DNA of 64,000 bases. Source: Dermacentor variabilis. Taxonomy: Eukaryota > Arthropoda > Arachnida > Ixodida > Ixodidae. Of the stretch, positions 46,401 through 57,940 are shown piece by piece; the first letter of the stretch is position 1; each line of letters starts with the position of its first letter. A program made the translations under genes and the position numbers. The stretch lies in the NCBI RefSeq assembly GCF_050947875.1, contig NW_027460418.1, positions 1 to 64,000 of the forward strand, written 5' to 3'. Under the pieces are notes generated by a model. It ran no database searches. It had not been told where the DNA came from and was given only the letters and a program-made list of their open reading frames with translations.

Positions 46401-49400
46401 GAAATCCACGTGCGCGTTTTGCCAAAGCACCATTTGCATGCATATCGTGTGGTTTTGCAGAAAACTGCGTCCGCGTCTACCAAAAGATGCATGTGCATGC
46501 TTAAAACGCGTTTTGGCACAAATCCATGTGCGGGTGGAAAAACAGCAGCATCGGCATGCTTTTCACGTCGTTTGGTAGAAATCCACGTGCGCGTTCTGCC
46601 AAAAGCACCATTTGCATGCATATCGTGTGGTTTTGCAGAAAACTGCGTCCGCGTCTACCAAAAGATTCCTGTGCATGCTTAAAACGCGTTTTGACACAAA
46701 TCCATGTGCGGGTGCTAAAAAGAGCAGCATCGGCATGCTTTTCACGTCGTTTGGTAGAAATCCACGTGCGCGTTCTGCCAAAAGCACCATTTGCATGCAT
46801 ATCGTGTGGTTTTGCAGAAAACTGCGTCCGCGTCTACCAAAAGATGCATGTGCATGCTTAAAACGCGTTTTGGCACAAATCCATGTGCGGGTGCTAAAAA
46901 GAGAAGCATCGGCATGCTTTTCACGTCGTTTGGTAGAAATCCACGTGCGCGTTCTGCCAAAAGCACCATTTACATGCATATGGTGCGGTTTTGCAGAAAA
47001 CTGCGTCCGCGTCTACCAAAAGATGCATGTGCATGCTTAAAACGCGTTTTGGCACAAATCCATGTGCGGGTGCTAAAAAGAGCAGCATCGGCATGCTTTT
47101 CACGTCGTTTGGTAGAAATCCACGTTTCACGTTCTGCCAAAAGCGCCATTTCCATGCATATCGTGTGGTTTTCCAGAAAACTGCGTCCGCGTCTACCAAA
47201 AGATGCATGTGCATGCTTAAAACGCGTTTTGGCACAAATCCATGTGCGGGTGCTAAAAAGAGCAGCATCGGCATGCTTTTCACGTCGTTTGGTAGAAATC
47301 CACGTGCGCGTTTTGCCAAAAGCACCATTTGCATGCACATCGTGTGGTTTTGCAGAAAACTGCGTCCGCGTCTACCAAAAGATGCATGTGCATGCTTAAA
47401 ACGCGTTTTGGCACAAATCCATGTGCGGGTGGAAAAACAGCAGCATCGGCATGCTTTTCACGTCGTTTGGTAGAAATCCACGTGCGCGTTCTGCCAAAAG
47501 CACCATTTGCATGCATATCGTGTGGTTTTGCAGAAAACTGCGTCCGCGTCTACCAAAAGATGCCTGTGCATGCTTAAAACGCGTTTTGACACAAATCCAT
47601 GTGCGGGTGCTAAAAAGAGCAGCATCGGCATGCTTTTCACGTCGTTTGGTAGAAATCCACGTGCGCGTTCTGCCACAAGCACCATTTGCATGCATATCGT
47701 GTGGTTTTGCAGAAAACTGCGTCCCCGTCTACCAAAAGATGCATGTGCATGCTTAAAACGCGTTTTGGCACAAATCCATGTGCGGGTGCTAAAAAGAGAA
47801 GCATCGGCATGCTTTTCACGTCGTTTGGTAGAAATCCACGTGCGCGTTCTGCCAAAAGCACCATTTACATGCATATGGTGCGGTTTTGCAGAAAACTGCG
47901 TCCGCGTCTACCAAAAGATGCATGTGCATGCTTAAAACGCGTTTTGGCACAAATCCATGTGCGGGTGCTAAAAAGAGCAGCATCGGCATGCTTTTCACGT
48001 CGTTTGGTAGAAATCCACGTGCGCGTTCTGCCAAAAGCACCATTTGCATGCATATCGTGTGGTTTTGCAGAAAACTGCGTCCGCGTCTACCAAAAGATGC
48101 ATGTGCATGCTTAAAACGCGTTTTGGCACAAATCCATGTGCGGGTGCTAAAAAGAGCAGCATCGGCGTGCTTTTCATGTCGTTTGGTAGAAATCCACGTG
48201 GGCGTTCTGCCAAAAGCACCATTTGCATGCATATCGTGTGGCTTTGCAGAAAACTGCGTCCGCGTCTACGAAAAGATGCATGTGCATGCTTAAAACGCGT
48301 TTTGGCACAAATCCATGTGCGGGTGCTAAAAAGAGCAGCATCGGCATGCTTTTCACGTCGTTTGGTAGAAATCCACGTGCGCGTTCTGCCAAAAGCACCA
48401 TTTGCATGCATGTCGTGTGGTTTTGCAGAAAACTGCGTCCGCGTCTACCAAAAGATGCATGTGCATGCTTAAAACGCGTTTTGGCACAAATTCATGTGCG
48501 GGTGCTAAAAAGAACAGCATCGGCATGCTTTTCACGTCGTTTGGTAGAAATGCACGCGCGCGTTCTGCCAAAAGCACCGTTTGCAGGCATATCGTGTGGT
48601 TTTGCAGAAAACTGCGTCCGCGTCTACCAAAAGATGCATGTGCATGCTTAAAACGCGTTTTGGCACAAATTCATGTGCGGGTGCTAAAAAGAACAGCATC
48701 GGCATGCTTTTCACGTCGTTTGGTACAAATGCACGCGCGCGTTCTGCCAAAAGCACCATTTGCATGCATATCGTGTGGTTTTGCAGAAAACTGCGTCCGC
48801 GTCTACCAAAAGATGCATGTGCATGCTTAAAACGCGTTTTGGCACAAATCCATGTGCGGGTGCTAAAAAGAGCAGCATCGGCATGCTTTTCACGTCGTTT
48901 GGTAGAAATCCACGTGCGCGTTCTGCCAAAAGCACCATTTGCATGCATATCGTGTGGTTTTGCAGAAAACTGCGTCCGCGTCTACCAAAAGATGCATGTG
49001 CATGCTTAAAACGCGTTTTGGCACAAATCCATGTGCGGGTGCTAAAAAGAGAAGCATCGGCATGCTTTTCACGTCGTTTGGTAGAAATCCACGTGCGCGT
49101 TCTGCCAAAAGCACCATTTGCATGCATATCGTGTGGTTTTCCTGAAAACTGCGTCCGCGTCTACCAAAAGATGCATGTGCATGCTTAAAACGCGTTTTGG
49201 CGCAACTCCATGTGCGCGTGCTAAAAAGAGCAGCATCGGCATGCTTTTCACGTCGTTTGGTAGAAATCCATGTGCGCGTTCTGCCAAAAGCACCATTTGC
49301 ATGTATATCGTGTGGTTTTGCAGAAACTGCGTCCGCGTCTACCAAAAGATGCATGTGCATGCTTAAAACGCGTTTTGGCACAAATCCATGTGCGGGTGCT
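43470..49400 (+). repeat. Block copy displaced 4473 bp (25 monomers minus 2 bp)
   Basis: About 43470-44930 matches about 47943-49400. Shared markers are GGCGTGCTTTTCATG, TGTGGCTTTGCAG with CTACGAAAAG, GCATGTCGTG, CAAATTCATG, repeated AAAGAACAGC monomers, and GGCGCAACTCCATG. The GGCGTGCTTTTCATG marker monomer occurs four times in all (near 43691, 48164, 51922 and 58957). The feature spans both copies. Confidence 0.78.
45270..47940 (+). repeat. 5-mer higher-order repeat, about 895 bp, three copies
   Basis: Five variant monomers recur in the same order three times. They are TTTCCATGCATATCG with TTTTCCAG; GCGCGTTTTGCC; GGTGGAAAAA; GATGCCTGTG or GATTCCTGTG with GTTTTGACAC; and AGAGAAGC with TTTACATGCATATGGTG. 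Anchors for the last are near 46077, 46971 and 47866 (894 and 895 bp apart). Copies 2 and 3 add the TTTCACGT patch (46231 and 47125). Parts of the same order recur near 49.95-50.45, 52.65-53.0 and 53.7-54.1 kb. Confidence 0.82.
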
Positions 49401-51959
49401 AAAAAGAACAGCATCGGCATGCTTTTCACGTCGTTTGGTAGAAATGCACGCGCGCGTTCTGCCAAAAGCACCATTTGCATGCATATCGTGTGGTTTTGCA
49501 GAAAACTGCGTCCGCGTCTACCAAAAGATGCATGTGCATGCTTAAAACGCGTTTTGGCACAAATCCATGTGCCGGTGCTAAAAAGAGCAGCATCGGCGTG
49601 CTTTTCACGTCGTTTGGTAGAAATCCACGTGCGCGTTCTGCCAAAAGCACCATTTGCATGCATGTCGTGTGGTTTTGCAGAAAACTGCGTCCGCGTCTAC
49701 CAAAAGATGCATGTGCATGCTTAAAACGCGTTTTGGCACAAATCCATGTGCGGGTGCTAAAAAGAGCAGCATCGGCATGCTTTTCACGTCGTTTGGTAGA
49801 ACTCCACGTGCGCGTTCTGCCAAAAGCACCATTTGCATGCATATCGTGTGGTTTTGCAGAAAACTGCGTCCGCGTCTACCAAAAGATGGATGTGCATGCT
49901 TAAAACGCGTTTTGGCATAAATCCATGTGCGGGTGCTAAAAAGAGAAGCATCGGCATGCTTTTCACGTCGTTTGGTAGAAATCCACGTGCGCGTTCTGCC
50001 AAAAGCACCATTTCCATGCATATCGTGTGGTTTTCCAGAAAACTGCGTCCGCGTCTACCAAAAGATGCATGTGCATGCTTAAAACGCGTTTTGGCACAAA
50101 TCCATGTGCGGGTGCTAAAAAGAGCAGCATCGGCATGCTTTTCACGTCGTTTGGTAGAAATCCACGTGCGCGTTTTGCCAAAAGCACCATTTGCATGCAT
50201 ATCGTGTGGGTTTGCAGAAAACTGCGTCCGCGTCTACCAAAAGATGCATGTGCATGCTTAAAACGCGTTTTGGCACAAATCCATGTGCGGGTGGAAAAAC
50301 AGCAGCATCGGCATGCTTTTCACGTCGTTTGGTAGAAATCCACGTGCGCGTTCTGCCAAAAGCACCATTTGCATGCATATCGTGTGGTTTTGCAGAAAAC
50401 TGCGTCCGCGTCTACCAAAAGATGCCTGTGCATGCTTAAAACGCGTTTTGACACAAATCCATGTGCGGGTGCTAAAAAGAGCAGCATCGGCATGCTTTTC
50501 ACGTCGTTTGGTAGAAATCCACGTGCGCGTTCTCCCAAAAGCACCATTTGCATGCATATCGTGTGGTTTTGCAGAAAACTGCGTCCGCGTCTACCAAAAG
50601 ATGCATGTGCATGCTTAAAACGCGTTTAGGCACAAATCCAAGTGCGGGTGCTAAAAAGAACAGCATCGGCATGCTTTTCACGTCGTTTGGTAGAAATGCA
50701 CGCGCGCGTTCGGCCAAAAGCACCATTTGCATGCATATCGTGTGGTTTTGCAGAAAACTGCGTCCGCGTCTACCAAAAGATGCATGTGCATGCTTTAAAC
50801 GCGTTTTGGCACAAATCCATGTGCGGGTGCTAAAAAGAGCAGCATCGGCATGCTTTTCACGTCGTTTGGTAGAAATCCACGTGCGCGTTCTGCCAAAAGC
50901 ACCATTTGCATGCATATCGTGTGGTTTTCCAGAAAACTGCGTCCGCGTCTACCAAAAGATGCATGTGCATGCTTAAAACGCGTTTTGGCACAACTCCATG
51001 TGCGGGTGCTAAAAAGAGCAGCATCGGCATGCTTTTCACGTCGTTTGGTAGAAATCCATGTGCGCGTTCTGCCAAAAGCACCATTTGCATGCATATCGTG
51101 TGGTTTTGCAGAAAACTACGTCCGCGTCTACCAAAAGATGCATGTGCATACTTAAAACGCGTTTTGGCACAAATCCATGTGCGGGTGCTAAAAAGAGCAG
51201 CATCGGCATGCTTTTCACGTCGTTTGGTAGAAATCCACGTGCGCGTTCTGCCAAAAGCACCATTTGCATGCATATGGTGCGGTTTTGCAGAAAACTGCGT
51301 CCGCGTCTACCAAAAGATGCATGTGCATGCTTAAAACGCGTTTTGGCACAAATCCATGTGCGGGTGCTAAAAAGAGCAGCATCGGCATGCTTTTCACGTC
51401 GTTTGGTAGAAATCCACGTTTCACGTTCTGCCAAAAGCACCATTTGCATGCATATCGTGTGGTTTTGCAGAAAACTGCGTCCGCGTCTACCAAAAGATGC
51501 ATGTGCATGCTTAAAACGCGTTTTGGCACAAATCTATGTGCGGGTGCTAAAAAGAACAGCATCGCCATGCTTTTCACGTCGTTTGGTAGAAATGCACGCG
51601 CGCGTTCTGCCAAAAGCACCATTTGCAAGCATATCGTGTGGTTTTGCAGAAAACTGCGTCCGCGTCTACCAAAAGATGCATGTGCATGCTTAAAACGCGT
51701 TTTGGCACAAATCCATGTACGGGTGCTAAAAAGAGCAGCATCGGCATGCTTTTCACGTCGTTTGGTAGAAATCCACGTGCGCGTTCTGCCAAAAGCACCA
51801 TTTGCATGCATATCGTGTGGTTTTGCAGAAAACTGCGTCCGCGTCTACCAAAAGATGCATGTGCATGCTTAAAACGCGTTTTGGCACAAATCCATGTGCT
51901 GGTGCTAAAAAGAGCAGCATCGGCGTGCTTTTCATGTCGTTTGGTAGAAATCCACGTGG

Positions 51960-54140
51960 GCGTTCTGCCAAAAGCACCATTTGCATGCATATCGTGTGGC
52001 TTTGCAGAAAACTGCGTCCGCGTCTACGAAAAGATGCATGTGCATGCTTAAAACGCGTTTTGGCACAAATCCATGTGCGGGTGCTAAAAAGAGCAGCATC
52101 GGCATGCTTTTCACGTCGTTTGGTAGAAATCCACGTGCGCGTTCTGCCAAAAGCACCATTTGCATGCATGTCGTGTGGTTTTGCAGAAAACTGCGTCCGC
52201 GTCTACCAAAAGATGCATGTGCATGCTTAAAACGCGTTTTGGCACAAATCCATGTGCGGGTGCTAAAAAGAGCAGCATCGGCATGCTTTTCACGTCGTTT
52301 GGTAGAACTCCACGTGCGCGTTCTGCCAAAAGCACCATTTGCATGCATATCGTGTGGTTTTGCAGAAAACTGCGTCCGCGTCAACCAAAAGATGCATGTG
52401 CATGCTTAAAACGCGTTTTGGCACAAATCCATGTGCGGGTGCTAAAAAGAGAAGCATCGGCATGCTTTTCACGTCGTTTGGTAGAACTCCACGTGCGCGT
52501 TCTGCCAAAAGCACCATTTGCATGCATATCGTGTGGTTTTGCAGAAAACTGCGTCCGCGTCTACCAAAAGATGGATGTGCATGCTTAAAACGCGTTTTGG
52601 CATAAATCCATGTGCGGGTGCTAAAAAGAGAAGCATCGGCATGCTTTTCACGTCGTTTGGTAGAAATCCACGTGCGCGTTCTGCCAAAAGCACCATTTCC
52701 ATGCATATCGTGTGGTTTTCCAGAAAACTGCGTCCGCGTCTACCAAAAGATGCATGTGCATGCTTAAAACGCGTTTTGGCACAAATCCATGTGCGGGTGC
52801 TAAAAAGAGCAGCATCGGCATGCTTTTCACGTCGTTTGGTAGAAATCCACGTGCGCGTTTTGCCAAAAGCACCATTTGCATGCATATCGTGTGGGTTTGC
52901 AGAAAACTGCGTCCGCGTCTACCAAAAGATGCATGTGCATGCTTAAAACGCGTTTTGGCACAAATCCATGTGCGGGTGGAAAAACAGCAGCATCGGCATG
53001 CTTTTCACGTCGTTTGGTAGAAATCCACGTGCGCGTTCTGCCAAAAGCACCATTTGCATGCATATCGTGTGGCTTTGCAGAAAACTGCGTCCGCGTCTAC
53101 GAAAAGATGCATGTGCATGCTTAAAACGCGTTTTGGCACAAATCCATGTGCGGGTGCTAAAAAGAGCAGCATCGGCATGCTTTTCACGTCGTTTGGTAGA
53201 AATCCACGTGCGCGTTCTGCCAAAAGCACCATTTGCATGCATGTCGTGTGGTTTTGCAGAAAACTGCGTCCGCGTCTACCAAAAGATGCATGTGCATGCT
53301 TAAAACGCGTTTTGGCACAAATCCATGTGCGGGTGCTAAAAAGAGCAGCATCGGCATGCTTTTCACGTCGTTTGGTAGAACTCCACGTGCGCGTTCTGCC
53401 AAAAGCACCATTTGCATGCATATCGTGTGGTTTTGCAGAAAACTGCGTCCGCGTCAACCAAAAGATGCATGTGCATGCTTAAAACGCGTTTTGGCACAAA
53501 TCCATGTGCGGGTGCTAAAAAGAGAAGCATCGGCATGCTTTTCACGTCGTTTGGTAGAACTCCACGTGCGCGTTCTGCCAAAAGCACCATTTGCATGCAT
53601 ATCGTGTGGTTTTGCAGAAAACTGCGTCCGCGTCTACCAAAAGATGGATGTGCATGCTTAAAACGCGTTTTGGCATAAATCCATGTGCGGGTGCTAAAAA
53701 GAGAAGCATCGGCATGCTTTTCACGTCGTTTGGTAGAAATCCACGTGCGCGTTCTGCAAAAGCACCATTTCCATGCATATCGTGTGGTTTTCCAGAAAAC
53801 TGCGTCCGCGTCTACCAAAAGATGCATGTGCATGCTTAAAACGCGTTTTGGCACAAATCCATGTGCGGGTGCTAAAAAGAGCAGCATCGGCAATGCTTTT
53901 CACGTCGTTTGGTAGAAATCCACGTGCGCGTTTTGCCAAAAGCACCATTTTGCATGCATATCGTGTGGGTTTGCAGAAAACTGCGTCCGCGTCTACCAAA
54001 AGATGCATGTGCATGCTTAAAACGCGTTTTGGCACAAATCCATGTGCGGGTGGAAAAACAGCAGCATCGGCATGCTTTTCACGTCGTTTGGTAGAAATCC
54101 ACGTGCGCGTTCTGCCAAAAGCACCATTTGCATGCATATC
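51960..54140 (+). repeat. 6-mer higher-order repeat, period 1073 bp
   Basis: About 51960-53033 recurs about 1073 bp later. Shared markers are TGTGGCTTTGCAG, GCATGTCGTG, GAACTCCACG, GCGTCAACCAAAAG, AAAGATGGATG, GGCATAAATCC, TTTCCATGC with TTTTCCAG, GTGTGGGTTTGCAG and GGTGGAAAAACAGC. The right end of the second copy enters the dense indel patch that starts at 53757, while the first copy lacks those indels. Confidence 0.8.
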
Positions 54141-55183
54141 GTGTGGTTTTGCAGAAAACTGCGTCCGCGTCTACCAAAAGATGCATGTGCATGCTTAAAA
54201 CGCGTTTTGGCACAAATCCATGTGCGGGTGCTAAAAAGAGAAGCATCGGCATGCTTTTCACGTCGTTTGGTAGAAATCCACGTGCGCGTTCTGCCAAAGC
54301 ACCATTTGCATGCATATCGTGTGGTTTTCCAGAAACTGCGTCCGCGTCTACCAAAAGATGCATGTGCATGCCTAAAACGCGTTTTGGCACAAATCCATGT
54401 GCGGGTGCTAAAAGAGCAGCATCGGCATGCTTTTCACGTCGTTTGGTAGAAATCCACGTGCGCGTTCTGCCAAAAGCACCATTTGCATGCATATCGTGTG
54501 GTTTTGCAGAAAACTGCGTCCGCGTCTACCAAAAGATGCATGTGCATGCTTAAAACGTGTTTTGGCACAAATCCATGTGCGGGTGGAAAAGAGTAGCATC
54601 GGCATGCTTTTCACGTCGTTTGGTAGAAATCCACGTGCGCGTTCTGCGAAAAGCACCATTTGCATGCATATCGTGTGGTTTTGCAGAAAACTGCGTCCGC
54701 GTCTACCAAAAGATGCCTGTGCATGCTTAAAACGCGTTTGGCACAAATCCATGTGCGGGTGCTAAAAAAGAGCAGCATCGGCATGCTTTTCACGTCGTTT
54801 GGTAGAAATCCACGTGCGCGTTCTGCCAAAAGCACCATTTGCATGCATATCGTGTGGTTTTGCAGAAAACTGCGTCCGCGTCTACCAAAAGATGCATGTG
54901 CATGCTTAAAACGCGTTTTGGCACAAATCCACGTGCGGGTGGAAAAAGAGCAGCATCGGCATGCTTTTCACGTCGTTTGGTAGAAATCCACTGTGCGCGT
55001 TCTGCCAAAAGCACCATTTGCATGCATATCGTGTGGTTTTGCAGAAAACTGCGTCCGCGTCTACCAAAAGATGCATGTGCATGCTTAAAACGCATTTTGG
55101 CACAAAACAATGTGCGGGTGCTAAAAAGAGCAGCATCGGCATGCTTTTCACGTCGTTTGGTAGAAATCCACGTGCGCGTTCTC
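53757..55183 (+). other. Dense cluster of 11 single-base indels
   Basis: Compared with its own near-identical copies, this 1.43-kb stretch shows losses near 53757, 54298, 54333, 54411, 54590, 54738 and 55183, and gains near 53892, 53951, 54769 and 54992. Most fall in short homopolymer runs (TTT/TTTT, AAA/AAAA, CC). The partner copies at about 52.68-53.05 and 56.35-57.45 kb have none of them. Uncorrected long-read consensus error is the simplest reading; a local mutation burst is the alternative. Confidence 0.85.
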
Positions 55184-55614
55184 CAAAAGCACCATTTGCA
55201 TGCATATCGTGTGGTTTTGCAGAAAACTGCGTCCGCGTCTACCAAAAGATGCATGTGCATGCTTAAAACGCGTTTAGGCACAAATCCAAGTGCGGGTGCT
55301 AAAAAGCACAGCATCGGCATGCTTTTCACGTCGTTTGGTAGAAATGCACGCGCGCGTTCTGCCAAAAGCACCATTTGCATGCATATCGTGTGGTTTTGCA
55401 GAAAACTGCGTCCGCGTCTACCAAAAGATGCATGTGCATGCTTTAAACGCGTTTTGGCCCAAATCCATGTGCGGGTGCTAAAAAGAGCAGCATCGGCATG
55501 CTTTTCACGTCGTTTGGTAGAAATCCACGTGCGCGTTCTGCCAAAAGCACCATTTGCATGCATATCGTGTGGTTTTGCAGAAAACTGCGTCCGCGTCTAC
55601 CAAAAGATGCATGT

Positions 55615-55674
55615 GCATGCTTAAAACGCGTTTTGGCACAAATCCACGTGCGCGTTCTGCCAAAAGCACCATTT
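55615..55674 (+). repeat. Chimeric S3/S1 subunit: 119-bp monomer with one 60-bp subunit deleted
   Basis: The unit starts as S3 (GCATGCTTAAAACGCG through GGCACAAATCCA) and continues as S1 of the next monomer (CACGTGCGCGTTCTGCC). Exactly 60 bp is missing: successive GCATGCAT anchors are 119 bp apart instead of 179. The junction falls in the AAATCCA-GTGCG core shared by S3 and S1, as expected for unequal exchange between subunits. Confidence 0.92.
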
Positions 55675-57880
55675 GCATGCATATCGTGTGGTTTTCCAGA
55701 AAACTGCGTCCGCGTCTACCAAAAGATGCATGTGAAGTCTTAAAACGCGTTTTGGCACAACTCCATGTGCGGGTGCTAAAAAGAGCAGCATCGGCATGCT
55801 TTTCACGTCGTTTCGTAGAAATCCATGTGCGCGTTCTGCCAAAAGCACCATTTGCATGCATATCGTGTGGTTTTGCAGAAAACTGCGTCCGCGTCTACCA
55901 AAAGATGCATGTGCATGCTTAAAACGCGTTTTGGCACAAATCCATGTGCGGGTGCTAAAAAGAGCAGCATCGGCATGCTTTTCACGTCGTTTGGTAGAAA
56001 TCCACGTTTCACGTTCTGCCAAAAGCACCATTTGCATGCATATCGTGTGGTTTTGCAGAAAACTGCGTCCGCGTCTACCAAAAGATGCATGTGCATGCTT
56101 AAAACGCGTTTTGGCACAAATCCATGTGCGGGTGCTAAAAAGAGCAGCATCGGCATGCTTTTCACGTCGTTTGGTAGAAATCCACGTGCGCGTTCTGCCA
56201 AAAGCACCATTTGCATGCATGTCGTGTGGTTTTGCAGAAAACTGCGTCCGCGTCTACCAAAAGATGCATGTGCATGCTTAAAACGCGTTTTGGCACAAAT
56301 CCATGTGCGGGTGCTAAAAAGAGCAGCATCGGCATGCTTTTCACGTCGTTTGGTAGAACTCCACGTGCGCGTTCTGCCAAAAGCACCATTTGCATGCATA
56401 TCGTGTGGTTTTGCAGAAAACTGCGTCCGCGTCTACCAAAAGATGCATGTGCATGCTTAAAACGCGTTTTGGCACAAATCCATGTGCGGGTGCTAAAAAG
56501 AGAAGCATCGGCATGCTTTTCACGTCGTTTGGTAGAAATCCACGTGCGCGTTCTGCCAAAAGCACCATTTGCATGCATATCGTGTGGTTTTCCAGAAAAC
56601 TGCGTCCGCGTCTACCAAAAGATGCATGTGCATGCCTAAAACGCGTTTTGGCACAAATCCATGTGCGGGTGCTAAAAAGAGCAGCATCGGCATGCTTTTC
56701 ACGTCGTTTGGTAGAAATCCACGTGCGCGTTCTGCCAAAAGCACCATTTGCATGCATATCGTGTGGTTTTGCAGAAAACTGCGTCCGCGTCTACCAAAAG
56801 ATGCATGTGCATGCTTAAAACGTGTTTTGGCACAAATCCATGTGCGGGTGGAAAAAGAGTAGCATCGGCATGCTTTTCACGTCGTTTGGTAGAAATCCAC
56901 GTGCGCGTTCTGCGAAAAGCACCATTTGCATGCATATCGTGTGGTTTTGCAGAAAACTGCGTCCGCGTCTACCAAAAGATGCCTGTGCATGCTTAAAACG
57001 CGTTTTGGCACAAATCCATGTGCGGGTGCTAAAAAGAGCAGCATCGGCATGCTTTTCACGTCGTTTGGTAGAAATCCACGTGCGCGTTCTGCCAAAAGCA
57101 CCATTTGCATGCATATCGTGTGGTTTTGCAGAAAACTGCGTCCGCGTCTACCAAAAGATGCATGTGCATGCTTAAAACGCGTTTTGGCACAAATCCACGT
57201 GCGGGTGGAAAAAGAGCAGCATCGGCATGCTTTTCACGTCGTTTGGTAGAAATCCACGTGCGCGTTCTGCCAAAAGCACCATTTGCATGCATATCGTGTG
57301 GTTTTGCAGAAAACTGCGTCCGCGTCTACCAAAAGATGCATGTGCATGCTTAAAACGCATTTTGGCACAAAACAATGTGCGGGTGCTAAAAAGAGCAGCA
57401 TCGGCATGCTTTTCACGTCGTTTGGTAGAAATCCACGTGCGCGTTCTCCCAAAAGCACCATTTGCATGCATATCGTGTGGTTTTGCAGAAAACTGCGTCC
57501 GCGTCTACCAAAAGATGCATGTGCATGCTTAAAACGCGTTTAGGCACAAATCCAAGTGCGGGTGCTAAAAAGAACAGCATCGGCATGCTTTTCACGTCGT
57601 TTGGTAGAAATGCACGCGCGCGTTCTGCCAAAAGCACCATTTGCATGCATATCGTGTGGTTTTGCAGAAAACTGCGTCCGCGTCTACCAAAAGATGCATG
57701 TGCATGCTTTAAACGCGTTTTGGCCCAAATCCATGTGCGGGTGCTAAAAAGAGCAGCATCGGCATGCTTTTCACGTCGTTTGGTAGAAATCCACGTGCGC
57801 GTTCTGCCAAAAGCACCATTTGCATGCATATCGTGTGGTTTTGCAGAAAACTGCGTCCGCGTCTACCAAAAGATGCATGT

Positions 57881-57940
57881 GCATGCTTAAAACGCGTTTT
57901 GGCACAAATCCACGTGCGCGTTCTGCCAAAAGCACCATTT
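57881..57940 (+). repeat. Second copy of the chimeric S3/S1 subunit
   Basis: The structure and junction are the same as in the copy 2266 bp to the left. The neighbouring rare variant GTGAAGTCTTAAAACG is also the same, so the deletion happened once and was then copied with its HOR. Confidence 0.92.
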
